A stretch of DNA of 64,000 nt from SCRD01 sp046705285 (GCA_046705285.1 JBJKQK010000211.1:1-64000); one strand, 5' to 3'. Shown: positions 1 to 8,840, counted from the first letter of the stretch. The notes: generated from the sequence alone by a model not told the origin. Numbers and translations: made by a program.

Positions 1-91
1 CTCAGGCTGGAACCAGGCACAGTTCGATAATTTCGTTGTGCATTGAAACGTTAAGACCCAGGGTTGCACGCAAACAAGGAGCCCGCACACA

Positions 92-403
92 ATGCCAACA
101 TTTGCGAAAGCCTGCTTGGAAGGCAAAACGGTCCTGATTACAGGGGGTATCGGGACAATTGGTCGGGTCGTTGTCAGGCAATTGATGGAGCACTCGGCCC
201 GCGTCGCTATAAATAACATCGTAACCCAAAAAGAAGCCAGAAAGATTATTCAGGACAGTGAAGAGCAAGCAGATAGAGTAGTCTGCTACCTTCGGGCGGA
301 TGTTACTAAGTCGACGAACGTACAAGAGCTTATCGATAGGGTGAAGTCCATCCCCGACTGGAAGGTCTGGGAAATTTTTGCTGAAGCGCACCTGGTCCGG
401 TGA
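92..403 (+). pseudogene. truncated short-chain dehydrogenase/reductase (N-terminal fragment)
   Basis: The 103-residue product has the start of an SDR Rossmann fold: a beta strand followed by TGGIGTIG at about residues 17-24 (the NAD(P)-binding glycine motif), then a helix and a second strand ending in ADVTKS. A full SDR runs to about 250 residues and needs NNAG, a catalytic Ser and YxxxK. None of these is present here or in the next 250 bases in any frame I could read. An AGGAG lies about 10 bases before the ATG. I infer a decayed or truncated gene; a short functional protein is possible but unlikely. The symporter that follows is separated by 256 bases and has its own ribosome binding site. 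Confidence 0.5.
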
Positions 404-659
404 CATGACGGTTGAATGCCGATCCTCAGGTATCCTGGAAATTTAATGCTGACATGCCGCTCCATCGATCAGGGCCAGCATGACAAGCCGTCTCCTGTAC
501 ACTCAGTATGAAGTTGCTCGTCGTGCACTGGATGCGACACCGACGTTGGCTGGTTCCGATTCGGGACAACCTTTTCCTGTAGAACCTCGTCTCGAGCGGA
601 CTGCCTGTGTTAGCCCTAATGGTAATTAAGGGTATCTATCGAAAGGGAAGAGTTGCTAG

Positions 660-2162
660 ATGGGAATACACACCGTGATTGCCATAGCCTTAATCGGCTA
701 TGCCTGCGCGATGCTGGCGTTTTCTTCGTTCTGGATGAGAAGGATTGCCAAGCCCGCCGACTACCTGGTCGGGGGGCGTGATTTTGCTTTTTGGGTGCTC
801 ATCGGCACGGTTACCGCAGGGTCCATCGGACCAGGAGTAATTATTGGGGCCTCTGGTCTGGCATATCAGCACGGCTGGGCTGGGTCCGCTTATCCCATCG
901 GCTTGGCAGTTGGCACGGCTCTGGTGGGCATACTCTTTGCCGTGATGCGGCGCCACAGGTTCATGACACTCACCGAGGAGGTTGCCTCCTACTATGGCGG
1001 AAACCGCATCATCATTGAGTTTTCTAATATCACCTTGTTCTTTTCACAATTGTGCTGGTTGACCGTGATGATCATGGGCGGTGCCGCGGTGCTGGCCGCG
1101 GTCACGTCGCTCCCCTCCGATCTCTGTGTTCTAGCGACTGCCCTCATCATTGCCGGTATCGCGGTCCCTGGCGGATTGAAGAGCGTGGTCTACACCGACT
1201 TCTTACAGGCGGCCATCCTGCTGTCCGGATTTGCAGTCCTTACGTACTCAGCGCTGAGTCACACGGGGGGATGGGTTGGGTTGCGCCACTCCATGCCGCC
1301 CGCTTATTTTTCCTTCTTGGGTGTGGCCTCCTACGGCGGGTGGAAGGTCTCCGGCCTCATCGTAACCCTGGCGCTCTCCGTGATTGCTGATCCTGGCCGA
1401 AGGCTCGGAATGTACAGTGCCCGAAGCGAATCTGGGGCTCGATGGGCCCTGGTGATTTCGGGAGTAATCGTGGTGGCCTTTTCGGCGAGCGTCGGCATCA
1501 CCGGCATGTATGCCTTTCAACTTAATCCCCATATCGCCAATCCCGACGAGTGTCTGCTGTGGCTAATAATCAACATTCTGCCGGTTTGGCTGGCAGCCAT
1601 GCTCGTGGTTTCGGTGACCTCGGGAATCATCTCGTGCGCCAACTGGAATGCCATCACGGCCGGCACTTTCTTCGTCAGGCACATCTATCCATTGATAACG
1701 GGCAGGTATCCAAAGCGTCCACTATTGACTGTGCGACTTTCGCTGATTTGCGCTATCGCAGCGTCGGCCATGATAGCTGTTCATGCGGGCACGATCGTGG
1801 GCTTCGTTGTGAAATTCCTGCCTCTTACCATGAGTGGGCTGGCAATTATCATCCTGATTGGACGGTTCTGGCGGCGCAGCACTTGGCAAGGCGCACTGGC
1901 GGCTTTAGTGACGACGCCGGCCGCATCGCTGGCCGTGATGTTTTCCCCTGCCCGAGCGGGCTTTATGAATAACGCGGTGATTCCGACTTTTATTGGAGTG
2001 ATTGCTCATGTTTTTGTCAGCCTGTTGACCCCTCCGACCTCCCCTGGTTTCGAACAGGTTGTGGAAATGATGAGCCGCGAACGCCGGGCTGTCGAGGACA
2101 AGCCGGTATATAGGCCCCGTACCACCGCGGCCAGTGACGCCACTCCTGTTTCCAACGGCTGA
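660..2162 (+). CDS. sodium:solute symporter family protein
   Basis: This 500-residue, very hydrophobic protein has about 13 predicted membrane segments and begins directly with one. The sequence ADYLVGGRDFAFWVLIGT near residue 33 is the typical SSS signature after TM1, in which substrate/sodium transporters read DY.lggr..... The family couples uptake of sugars, amino acids or organic acids to a sodium gradient; the substrate cannot be read from the sequence. Length matches the family (450-550). The ATG is preceded by GAAAGGGAAGAG at a suitable distance. No catabolic genes lie next to it, apart from a broken dehydrogenase upstream, so its physiological role is open. Confidence 0.85.
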   Translation: MGIHTVIAIALIGYACAMLAFSSFWMRRIAKPADYLVGGRDFAFWVLIGTVTAGSIGPGVIIGASGLAYQHGWAGSAYPIGLAVGTALVGILFAVMRRHRFMTLTEEVASYYGGNRIIIEFSNITLFFSQLCWLTVMIMGGAAVLAAVTSLPSDLCVLATALIIAGIAVPGGLKSVVYTDFLQAAILLSGFAVLTYSALSHTGGWVGLRHSMPPAYFSFLGVASYGGWKVSGLIVTLALSVIADPGRRLGMYSARSESGARWALVISGVIVVAFSASVGITGMYAFQLNPHIANPDECLLWLIINILPVWLAAMLVVSVTSGIISCANWNAITAGTFFVRHIYPLITGRYPKRPLLTVRLSLICAIAASAMIAVHAGTIVGFVVKFLPLTMSGLAIIILIGRFWRRSTWQGALAALVTTPAASLAVMFSPARAGFMNNAVIPTFIGVIAHVFVSLLTPPTSPGFEQVVEMMSRERRAVEDKPVYRPRTTAASDATPVSNG

Positions 2163-2348
2163 AGTGGGGGAGGCTTAAATTCGTTGGTGGCCTGGTTCGT
2201 GCGCAATGGTGCAGTCGTGTCACGAATGTCTTTTGTTTTAAGTTGAACATGCATTCCAGGCAGAAAACCTTGGCGCCCGATCTCGGCAATGCTTTAGCTT
2301 GCAGGGAGCTTCGGCGGAAGTCCCCCAGAGGGACTGCTGAGACAGATG

Positions 2349-2375
2349 AGAAAAAAAAGAACGTCCTGCAAGTTA
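2349..2375 (-). terminator. possible weak terminator after tRNA-Leu
   Basis: Downstream of the tRNA on the minus strand there is a short GTCC/GGAC stem followed after a few bases by a run of eight T residues. The stem is only four pairs, so this is a weak candidate, but its place at the end of the gap-to-tRNA operon is right. Confidence 0.3.
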
Positions 2376-2422
2376 TTGACGGACCCGGAGTTCCCTTGTT
2401 TTTCAGGAGATTTCTTGACAAA

Positions 2423-2509
2423 TGGTGCGGAAGGGGGGACTCGAACCCCCACGGTCTTGCGACCGTCAGCCCCTCAAGCTGGTGCGTCTGCCAATTCCGC
2501 CACTTCCGC
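2423..2509 (-). tRNA. tRNA-Leu (anticodon GAG)
   Basis: The minus strand reads as an 87-base class II tRNA with an encoded CCA. The acceptor stem GCGGAAG pairs perfectly with CTTCCGC, followed by discriminator A and CCA. The D arm contains GGCGGAATTGGCAGACGC. The anticodon loop TTGAGGG gives GAG and sits on a CAGC/GCTG stem. A long variable arm (GACGGTCGCAAGACCGT) and a GGTTCGAGTCC T arm are present. The long variable arm and A discriminator are leucine identity features. It lies 64 bases after secG on the same strand and may be cotranscribed with tpiA-secG. Confidence 0.95.
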
Positions 2510-2573
2510 GAGGGAGGCAAATCTGGGTTAGCCCATGCCACGAAGCACAGTGCTTGTACGAAGCTGCTGTGCA

Positions 2574-2882
2574 CTATTTCTTGGCTGGCGCAGCAGGGGC
2601 AGCTGGTGTCGTCTGGGTCTGTGTTGGTGCATTCTGCAACACCGAGCTTGAAGTGCCTTTAGACGCCCAGATGGCCAGCGTAATCGAAGTCGCCATGAAG
2701 ATGGCGCCCAGCACCCAGGTGATTTTGGCGAGAGTTGTGACTGCGCCTCGCGGTCCGAAAGCCGCCTGGCTCGAGCCGCCGAAGGCCGCCGCCATGTCAA
2801 CGTTCTCCCCGCCCTGTATCAAGACAACGATACAAATCAAAACACACGAGAGAACCTGGAGTGCCGTAACTGCCGTAATCAT
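2574..2882 (-). CDS. secG: preprotein translocase subunit SecG
   Basis: The 102-residue product has two membrane helices (residues about 3-21 and 50-70) joined by a loop rich in Gly and Ala (MAAAFGGSSQAAFGPRGA). This matches the SecG core, in which a glycine-rich loop lies between two helices. SecG is the auxiliary subunit of the SecYEG channel in the inner membrane and helps SecA-driven export. The C-terminal tail is rich in Thr, Ala and Pro. The start is set at ATG 2882, preceded by GAAGGGGA; a longer reading would add 15 polar residues with no helix. It lies 41 bases after tpiA, a common bacterial arrangement, and just before tRNA-Leu. Confidence 0.92.
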   Translation of the reverse strand: MITAVTALQVLSCVLICIVVLIQGGENVDMAAAFGGSSQAAFGPRGAVTTLAKITWVLGAIFMATSITLAIWASKGTSSSVLQNAPTQTQTTPAAPAAPAKK

Positions 2883-2923
2883 ACGAAAATCCCCTTCAAA
2901 CTCACACTCCGTCCCGCCTGATC

Positions 2924-3682
2924 TCAAGCCGACGGATAATCAATAATCGCGGCGAAGGATTCAACACTAAGGCTCGCGCCACCGACGAGCGCCCCGTCCA
3001 AGTCCTCTTGCGCCATCAAGCCCTTGATGTTCTGGGGCTTGACGCTGCCTCCATAGAGAATCCTTAATGCCTGCGCCTGCGGCTCGCCAAACTGCCCATG
3101 CGCCAGTTCCCGCAAGTACGCGTGGCTCTCTTCCGCCTGCTCCGGCGTTGCAGTCCGGCCTGTGCCGATCGCCCAGACAGGCTCGTACGCAATAATGATA
3201 CGGGAAAACTCCGAGGGGGTCAACCCAGCGAAGCCACGCTGGAACTGGCGTTCGAGCACCTTCTGCGTCTCGCCGCGCTCACGCTCATCCAACGTTTCGC
3301 CCACACAGACGACCGGCGTGAGCCCGGCGGCCAGTGCGGCCTTGAGTTTGCGATTGACCTGCTCATCGGTTTCGCCGTGGTCGTGGCGGCGTTCGGAGTG
3401 CCCGATAATCACGTGAGTGCAACCGGCATCCAGCAGCATTCCGGACGCAATATCGCCGGTGTGGGCGCCCTCGGCATCCCAGTGAACATCCTGGGCTGCA
3501 ATGCCGATCCGGCTTCCCTTGGCGGCCTGCGCGGCTTCCGCCAAGGCGGTGAACGGAGGCGCCACAATCATGTCGCAGTGCTCAACCTTCGCAACGCGCG
3601 GCTTGAGTTCCTCGATGAACGCCACGGCTTCACCACGCGTCTTGTACATTTTCCAGTTTCCGGCAATAACAGGTCGCCGCAT
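2924..3682 (-). CDS. tpiA: triosephosphate isomerase
   Basis: This enzyme interconverts dihydroxyacetone phosphate and glyceraldehyde 3-phosphate in glycolysis and gluconeogenesis. The 252-residue length is typical. The catalytic residues are visible: Lys11 in GNWKM, His95 in IIGHSERR and Glu167 in AYEPVWAIGTG, which also contains the mobile loop 6. The C-terminal phosphate-binding GGS motif is present as LYGGSVKP. A strong GAGGAGG sits just before the ATG. It is the third glycolytic gene of the operon, 19 bases downstream of a GNAT gene and upstream of secG. Confidence 0.97.
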   Translation of the reverse strand: MRRPVIAGNWKMYKTRGEAVAFIEELKPRVAKVEHCDMIVAPPFTALAEAAQAAKGSRIGIAAQDVHWDAEGAHTGDIASGMLLDAGCTHVIIGHSERRHDHGETDEQVNRKLKAALAAGLTPVVCVGETLDERERGETQKVLERQFQRGFAGLTPSEFSRIIIAYEPVWAIGTGRTATPEQAEESHAYLRELAHGQFGEPQAQALRILYGGSVKPQNIKGLMAQEDLDGALVGGASLSVESFAAIIDYPSA

Positions 3683-3701
3683 GAATCCTCCTCGCTACCA
3701 G

Positions 3702-4196
3702 CTACAATCCCACGATTTCACTACGCCGCTCCAACAGAAGCACGTCACGCCAGGCGCCATCCAACTGTCCCAGGCGTTTTCGGCGTCCGACTTCGCGGAA
3801 ACCGCATTTCTTGACAAGAGCAAGGCTGGCCAGATTTTCCGGAAAGATGCCCGCCTGCACAGTCCAGATCCCGTTCTTTTCCGAAGCCTCGATCGTAGCC
3901 CGCAACAATGCCGTGCCAATACCGTGACCCAGGTGACGCGCTCCAACGTAAACGCTCACCTCAGCCACACCGGAATAGCAGCAGCGGTCTGACACAGGGC
4001 TAAGCGCCGACCAGCCGAGGATCACACCGTCCTCGCGTGCTACCAGACGCCCGAAGGAAACATGCGAGGAATGCCACCTTGGCCAGCTTGGGGCGCCCGT
4101 CTCGAACGTGGCGTTACGAGTCGCAATTCCTTCCAGGTAAATAGCGCGCACCTCTTCCCAATCGGAAGGCTGCAACGGCTCAATTGCGTATGCCAT
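3702..4196 (-). CDS. GNAT family N-acetyltransferase (phosphinothricin/amino-acid acetyltransferase type)
   Basis: The 164-residue protein follows the PAT/MnaT pattern: I.P....DW..v..IY.eGI.T.NATFET near the N-terminus, AEVSVYV in the central strand and the acetyl-CoA loop GHGIGTALL, then a C-terminal KCGF...GR. Relatives acetylate the amino group of phosphinothricin or of amino acids such as methionine derivatives; which substrate applies here is unknown. It sits inside the glycolytic operon between pgk and tpiA, an unusual passenger. The start is uncertain: ATG 4196 fits the family alignment but has no close Shine-Dalgarno; GTG 4235 would add 13 residues. Confidence 0.85.
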   Translation of the reverse strand: MAYAIEPLQPSDWEEVRAIYLEGIATRNATFETGAPSWPRWHSSHVSFGRLVAREDGVILGWSALSPVSDRCCYSGVAEVSVYVGARHLGHGIGTALLRATIEASEKNGIWTVQAGIFPENLASLALVKKCGFREVGRRKRLGQLDGAWRDVLLLERRSEIVGL

Positions 4197-4268
4197 TCGT
4201 GGGATCGACACAGCTCCTTCGTTGGCTGACAGCACGCCCTTCGACTTCTGCTGGCTGCCTTATGCCAA

Positions 4269-5456
4269 CTACTTTTCCGGCAAAGCTTCCACGCCGGGCA
4301 GTTTGAGTCCGGACAGAAATTCAAGAGAAGCGCCGCCGCCGGTCGAGATGTGGGTGATCTTGTCGGCGATGCGGGCCTTTTGAACGGCTGCCACGGAATC
4401 TCCGCCGCCCACAATTGAAACGGCTTCTGATTCGGCAACGGCCTTTGCCACTTCCATAGTGCCCTGGGCGAACTGGTCGATCTCAAACACGCCCATGGGG
4501 CCGTTCCAGATGATCATCTTCGCTTTCTTAATCGCGGCCACATATTCGGCCCTTGTTTTGGGTCCGATATCCACGCCAAGACGGTCAGCGGGAATGCTGC
4601 TCGAGTCGACCGTCTCCGCCTTTGCTGACGCATCCAGCTTCTCGGCCACGATGTGGTCCTTGGGCAGGTGGAAGTCAACATTCTTCTGCCTGGCTTGCTC
4701 CATGAGTTCCCTGGCAAGGTCCAGCTTGTCAGCCTCGTATTTTGACTGTCCTACTTCCACACCCTGCGCCTTGAGGAAAGTGTAGGCCATGGCCCCGCCG
4801 ATAAGGATAGAATCGGCAAAGCCCATCAGATTTTGCAGGAACTTGATCTTGTCAGAAACCTTGGCGCCACCGACGATAGCGACGTAAGGGTGCTGAGGAT
4901 TCTGCAAGGCTTTGCCCAGGTACTCGAGTTCCTTTTCCATCAGCAGGCCCGCCGCCTTCACCGGAACATGGTGAGTGATGCCTTCCGTTGAAGCGTGAGC
5001 ACGATGGGCGGAGCCGAAAGCGTCATTGATGTAAACCTCGGCCCGACCGGCCAGTTGTTTGGCAAACTCCGGGTCGTTGGCTTCTTCTTCCTTGTGGAAG
5101 CGCAGATTTTCAAGCAGAACCACTTCGCCTTCCTTCAACGCCGTCACGTTTTTGTCGGCTTCCGGGCCAATGCAGTCGGTGGCAAACCTGACTGGCTTAT
5201 TCAGCAGCGTGGCCAGGCGCTGGGCGGCCGGCTGCAGGCACATCTTGGGATTCATCTTTCCCTTGGGTCGTCCCAAATGCGAGGCCAGGACCAGCTTTGC
5301 CCCGCGGTCCAGCGCCAACTGGATGGTGGGCAGGCTGGCACGGATGCGCGTATCATCAGTAATCTCTCTCTGGTCATTCAGCGGCACGTTGAAGTCAACG
5401 CGCATAAAGACAACTTTGCCTTTCAGATCAACATCGCGAATAGATCGTTTCGCCAT
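4269..5456 (-). CDS. pgk: phosphoglycerate kinase
   Basis: This enzyme transfers phosphate from 1,3-bisphosphoglycerate to ADP in glycolysis. The 395 residues match the family. Visible motifs are VDFNVPL and HLGRPKG of the N-terminal substrate domain, GGAKVSDKI at the hinge and the nucleotide-binding GGGDS near the C-terminus. The ATG at 5456 (MAKRSIRDVDLKGK) is preceded by AAGGGAA; an upstream in-frame start would add 15 residues that do not fit the family. It follows gap by 75 bases that include a stable hairpin. Confidence 0.97.
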   Translation of the reverse strand: MAKRSIRDVDLKGKVVFMRVDFNVPLNDQREITDDTRIRASLPTIQLALDRGAKLVLASHLGRPKGKMNPKMCLQPAAQRLATLLNKPVRFATDCIGPEADKNVTALKEGEVVLLENLRFHKEEEANDPEFAKQLAGRAEVYINDAFGSAHRAHASTEGITHHVPVKAAGLLMEKELEYLGKALQNPQHPYVAIVGGAKVSDKIKFLQNLMGFADSILIGGAMAYTFLKAQGVEVGQSKYEADKLDLARELMEQARQKNVDFHLPKDHIVAEKLDASAKAETVDSSSIPADRLGVDIGPKTRAEYVAAIKKAKMIIWNGPMGVFEIDQFAQGTMEVAKAVAESEAVSIVGGGDSVAAVQKARIADKITHISTGGGASLEFLSGLKLPGVEALPEK

Positions 5457-5481
5457 GGTTTGAATTCCCTTCGTATAGATT

Positions 5482-5510
5482 GGCGGACGATTGGCCAGCA
5501 ACCGTCCGCC
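5482..5510 (-). other. hairpin in the gap-pgk intergenic region
   Basis: An 8-bp perfect inverted repeat, GGCGGACG and CGTCCGCC, with a 13-base loop lies between gap and pgk. There is no T run after it, so a simple terminator is unlikely. A role in mRNA processing or in setting different levels of the two glycolytic enzymes is inference. Confidence 0.5.
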
Positions 5511-5531
5511 GGATCAAGTTTGGTGGCAGGC

Positions 5532-6536
5532 TTACAGGGTCTTGGCGACGTAATTGATCAGGTCGCGGACCCGGCAGGAGTATCCCCACTCATTGTCGTA
5601 CCAGGCGGTGACTTTGACAAGATCGCCGTCCATCACCTTGCAGAAACCGGCATCGACAATGGAGGAATTGGGATTGCCGCGGAAGTCGATAGAAACCAGA
5701 TCGTCTTCGCAGAACTGGAGGATCCCCTTCATCGGACCTTCGGCAGCCTTCTTGAACGCTGCGTTGAGTTCCTCGGTCGTGGTCGGTTTTTCCACCAGCG
5801 CAACCAGGTCCACTACCGAAACATTGGGTGTGGGCACGCGCATGGAATAGCCGTCAAGCTTGCCTTTGAGCTGCGGCAGCACCAGTCCCACGGCTTTGGC
5901 CGCTCCGGTGGTAGTGGGGATGATGGAGAGTGCAGCCGCGCGGGCACGCCGCAGGTCCTTGTGTGGCAGGTCGAGGATGCGCTGGTCGTTGGTGTAAGAG
6001 TGGACGGTGGTCATGAAGCCTTTCTTGATGCCGAAAGTCTCGTCCACAACTTTCGCCGCCGGCGCCAGGCAGTTGGTCGTGCAAGACGCGTTGGAGATAA
6101 TGTGATGCCTGGCCGGATCGTAATTCTTTTCGTTCACGCCCAGCACGATGGTAATGTCTTCATTCTTCGCCGGAGCGGTGATGATCACTTTCTTGACGGA
6201 GCCGCGAATGTGCTTTTTTGCGTCGTCAGCCGTCCGGAAAAGCCCGGTGGACTCCACCACGACCTGCACGCCCAGCGAGGACCAGTCGAGCTGCGCGGGA
6301 TCCTTAACCTTGAACACCTTGATGGTCTTTCCACCGACCTTGATGGAGTCTTCACCGTGGGTAACTTCAACGCTGAGGTTTCCCAGCACTGAGTCATACT
6401 TCAGCAAGTGCGCCAGAGTCTTGGGGTCCGTGATATCGTTCACAGCAACGAATTCGATGTTCCGGTCGTTCAGCGCCGAGCGTAGAACGTTGCGGCCAAT
6501 CCGACCAAAACCGTTGATTCCAACCTTTACTGCCAT
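5532..6536 (-). CDS. gap: glyceraldehyde-3-phosphate dehydrogenase, type I
   Basis: This enzyme oxidises glyceraldehyde 3-phosphate to 1,3-bisphosphoglycerate with NAD(P) and phosphate. The 334-residue protein begins with the dinucleotide-binding GINGFGRIG and has the active-site cysteine in SNASCTTNCLAP. It also has the substrate loops TTTGAAKAVG and MRVPTPNVSVVDL and ends with the usual WYDNEWGYS. ATG 6536 is preceded by AGAGGTGG; the track-length start three codons earlier is less likely. It is the first gene of the operon and has a good promoter at 6582-6610. Confidence 0.97.
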   Translation of the reverse strand: MAVKVGINGFGRIGRNVLRSALNDRNIEFVAVNDITDPKTLAHLLKYDSVLGNLSVEVTHGEDSIKVGGKTIKVFKVKDPAQLDWSSLGVQVVVESTGLFRTADDAKKHIRGSVKKVIITAPAKNEDITIVLGVNEKNYDPARHHIISNASCTTNCLAPAAKVVDETFGIKKGFMTTVHSYTNDQRILDLPHKDLRRARAAALSIIPTTTGAAKAVGLVLPQLKGKLDGYSMRVPTPNVSVVDLVALVEKPTTTEELNAAFKKAAEGPMKGILQFCEDDLVSIDFRGNPNSSIVDAGFCKVMDGDLVKVTAWYDNEWGYSCRVRDLINYVAKTL

Positions 6537-6581
6537 GTCAACCACCTCTAGAGGAGAATTTTACATTTGGGCAAACGTTCA

Positions 6582-6610
6582 ATTTTAATGACTGCCCACG
6601 GGGAAGTCAA
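6582..6610 (-). promoter_or_regulatory. sigma-70-type promoter of the gap operon
   Basis: On the minus strand TTGACT (6605-6610) is followed after exactly 17 bases by TAAAAT (6582-6587), each five of six to consensus. It sits about 45 bases before the gap start. Confidence 0.65.
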
Positions 6611-6740
6611 ATTGTGCACCTGAGCCGGAAGGGCGACGAAAGGCCTGCGGCAGAACACCTGTCGACAAGGCAGATCCGAAACCCAATCACGTCAGAGCGG
6701 CTCCAGTTTCTTGTTCGACACGTTTTTCAGCCCTCTAATG

Positions 6741-6899
6741 TTTTCAACAACTTCGGTAGGTTCGTTTTCCGGTTCGTTCCGGTTCGTTTTTTATGCACTC
6801 CAATATTTTCAACAACTTCTCCGCTTCGTTTTTAGGTTCGTTTCGGTTCGTTTTTGCACCCCGATCCTTTGTTTTCAACCACTTCTCCGGTTCGTTTTG
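6741..6899 (+). repeat. GGTTCGTTTT-type repeat array, copy A
   Basis: Three imperfect units, 65-66 bases apart, each start with TTTTCAAC(A/C)ACTTC (at 6741, 6806 and 6872) and continue into one or more GGTTCGTTTT decamers. The last unit contains a 37-base stretch (6862-6898) that recurs exactly, in opposite orientation, at 44798-44834. The array lies in a 770-base gene-free stretch between gap and the Gfo/Idh/MocA gene. The remainder of that stretch (6900-7308) shows no gene or RNA I can recognise. It looks like a dispersed non-coding element family. Confidence 0.75.
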
Positions 6900-7308
6900 C
6901 CAAAAAAGAATTCTTTTGTCCCATTTATCTCACTGCCCGGGCACTTTCTGGCAGGTTTCTTGCCGTATTCAGGCGTCGACTCGTACAGTCTTCTAGCCCA
7001 GTTTGCATCAGATCCTGCCATTTTTCTCAATCGCTCCGGGCGGCGCCGCTCCTCCCCGGAGAGCCGCTAAAAGACTATCACACTAGCCGACATTTGTCAA
7101 GCCAATTCCCCTTGCGCATGATCTTGCACATCGCAAACAGCGCGATGTGTGCACCAGAGGCAAGTCCACTGGCAATCCCCGCAGCCGGTTTCGTCCTGCA
7201 GGCTTCTGGCTTGACGGAACACTGCCAGCGCGCGGCACTGAAAACACCCATTGCGCGTGAAATCCCGGGCGCGGGACTCAAATCGCAGAGCATCGTTGGA
7301 GACCAGCT

Positions 7309-8673
7309 TTAATCCAGTACTTCCATTTTCTCGGGGTCCCAGCGGACGATCTTATGACCGAAGTAGCTGAGGTTGCTGAGCAAGGCGGCCCCGGCAGCGC
7401 GATATCCGAAGACGGGATCTTCCACAACCGGGCGGCGGGTTCGCACAGCCTCGAAGAAATTCTTCAAATGGTCGTAACTGTCACTGTAGCCGCGCGGGGC
7501 GATATAGGTTTCTTCTCCGAGCGGAATGGGGCCCGTGGGATGAGGTATGGGGTATTTCCTGCGGTAGGCGTCCAGAAATTCCTTCTGCATGGCATCGGCA
7601 AAACTTTTGACCGAATAACCAGGTTCCTTGGCGCGAGGAACCCGTGAAAGGCTGACTCCGTCTCCGCTGATGGTCATGGTGCCTTCAGAGCCGGTGAAGA
7701 CCAGTCCCTGGCTTTCCGAGCCTCCATCAACGAAGTTGACGCGCAGGCTGAGGTTGAATTCCTCCGGATAGTCGAACAGCCCCACCAGGACGTCCGGCAC
7801 GTCGCGGCCGTCGCGCCAGAAGCGAAGCCCGCCGGTGGCCATGGCTCGCGTGGGCCCATTCACACCGACGACGAAATGAGTGCCGCTGAACAAGTGCACG
7901 AACAAATCTCCTGCCACGCCGGAACCATAGGCTTTCCACTTTCGCCATTGAAAAAAGTGCTCGGGGTTCCAGGGGATCTTCGGCGCGGTACCGAGGAAGC
8001 GCGGCCAATCGCAGGTCTCGGTGGAGGCATCGAGCGGGATGGAATAATTCCAGGCGCCGATCGAAGAGTTGCGGTCCCACCAGGCGGTGACCATGTTCAA
8101 GGTGCCAATCGAGCCCGAAGCCAGCAACTCTTTCGCCTTGCGATAAATCATCGAGCTGACGCGCTGGCTGCCAACCTGCAGAATGCGGTTGGTTCGCTGG
8201 GCCGCGGCGATAATTTTGGGCCCGTCCGAATAGAGGTGGATCATGGGCTTTTCGAGGTAAACGTCCTTGCCGGCGTTCATGGCATCGATGGCCGCCCGCA
8301 TGTGCCAATGGTCGGGCGTGGCAATGATGACCGCGTCAATGTCCTGTCGGGCTAAGATTTCCGCGTAGTCACGGGTGGTTTGAATATCGCCTCCCCAAAG
8401 CTCTCTGGAGTGAGTCAGCCGCCCGTCGTAACAGTCCGCCGCAGCCATCACCTTCACTCCGGGAACCTGCGCGGCCGTCTTCGTATCAAACTGTCCCTGG
8501 CCGCCGGCGCCAATCAGAGCAATCTGCAAATGATCGTTGGCGGCCACAGGCCGTGCCGGCTCGCCCTGCTCATCGGCCATCACATAATGTTTTATGCCGC
8601 CGGACATGAATGTCCCCGCAGTCATGATGCCGCCTGCTTTCAGAAAACCTCTCCGACCCACTTTGTTTGCCAT
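7309..8673 (-). CDS. Gfo/Idh/MocA family oxidoreductase, Tat-exported
   Basis: The 454-residue protein starts with a twin-arginine signal (GRRGFLKAGG, residues 6-15), then has a Rossmann NAD(P)-binding motif IGAGGQGQ near residue 55 and EKP at 141-143, the conserved lysine motif of the Gfo/Idh/MocA family. These enzymes oxidise or epimerise sugars, inositols and related polyols. Secreted members are common in Acidobacteriota, Planctomycetes and Bacteroidetes; some act as retaining glycosidases or dehydrogenases with bound cofactor. The substrate is not readable. It has its own promoter (8712-8740) and AGGTGG before the ATG, and appears monocistronic. Confidence 0.88.
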   Translation of the reverse strand: MANKVGRRGFLKAGGIMTAGTFMSGGIKHYVMADEQGEPARPVAANDHLQIALIGAGGQGQFDTKTAAQVPGVKVMAAADCYDGRLTHSRELWGGDIQTTRDYAEILARQDIDAVIIATPDHWHMRAAIDAMNAGKDVYLEKPMIHLYSDGPKIIAAAQRTNRILQVGSQRVSSMIYRKAKELLASGSIGTLNMVTAWWDRNSSIGAWNYSIPLDASTETCDWPRFLGTAPKIPWNPEHFFQWRKWKAYGSGVAGDLFVHLFSGTHFVVGVNGPTRAMATGGLRFWRDGRDVPDVLVGLFDYPEEFNLSLRVNFVDGGSESQGLVFTGSEGTMTISGDGVSLSRVPRAKEPGYSVKSFADAMQKEFLDAYRRKYPIPHPTGPIPLGEETYIAPRGYSDSYDHLKNFFEAVRTRRPVVEDPVFGYRAAGAALLSNLSYFGHKIVRWDPEKMEVLD

Positions 8674-8711
8674 CGACTTTCACCACCTGGATTGCAGAAT
8701 TGATTGTCGGT

Positions 8712-8740
8712 ACTCTACCGGACAGGAGCGCAAGTGTCAA
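8712..8740 (-). promoter_or_regulatory. sigma-70-type promoter of the Gfo/Idh/MocA gene
   Basis: On the minus strand a perfect TTGACA (8735-8740) precedes TAGAGT (8712-8717) with a 17-base spacer, about 40 bases before the start codon. Confidence 0.5.
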
Positions 8741-8840
8741 TCGCCAAGTGGGTCCTGCGGAGCCGTGCGAATGATGCCAGAAGCGTTTTCGGCAAAATCG
8801 CTCGCCCGGAAGTCGAAAAACCCTATTAACACAATACGGT

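Noticed and set aside
4995..6392. A 465-codon open frame on the plus strand
   Set aside because: It is antisense to pgk and gap; the sequence has no domain and is rich in residues typical of reverse-frame translation.
6741..6899. Possible CRISPR array
   Set aside because: Units are imperfect, spacing holds repeated decamers rather than unique spacers, and no cas genes are present.
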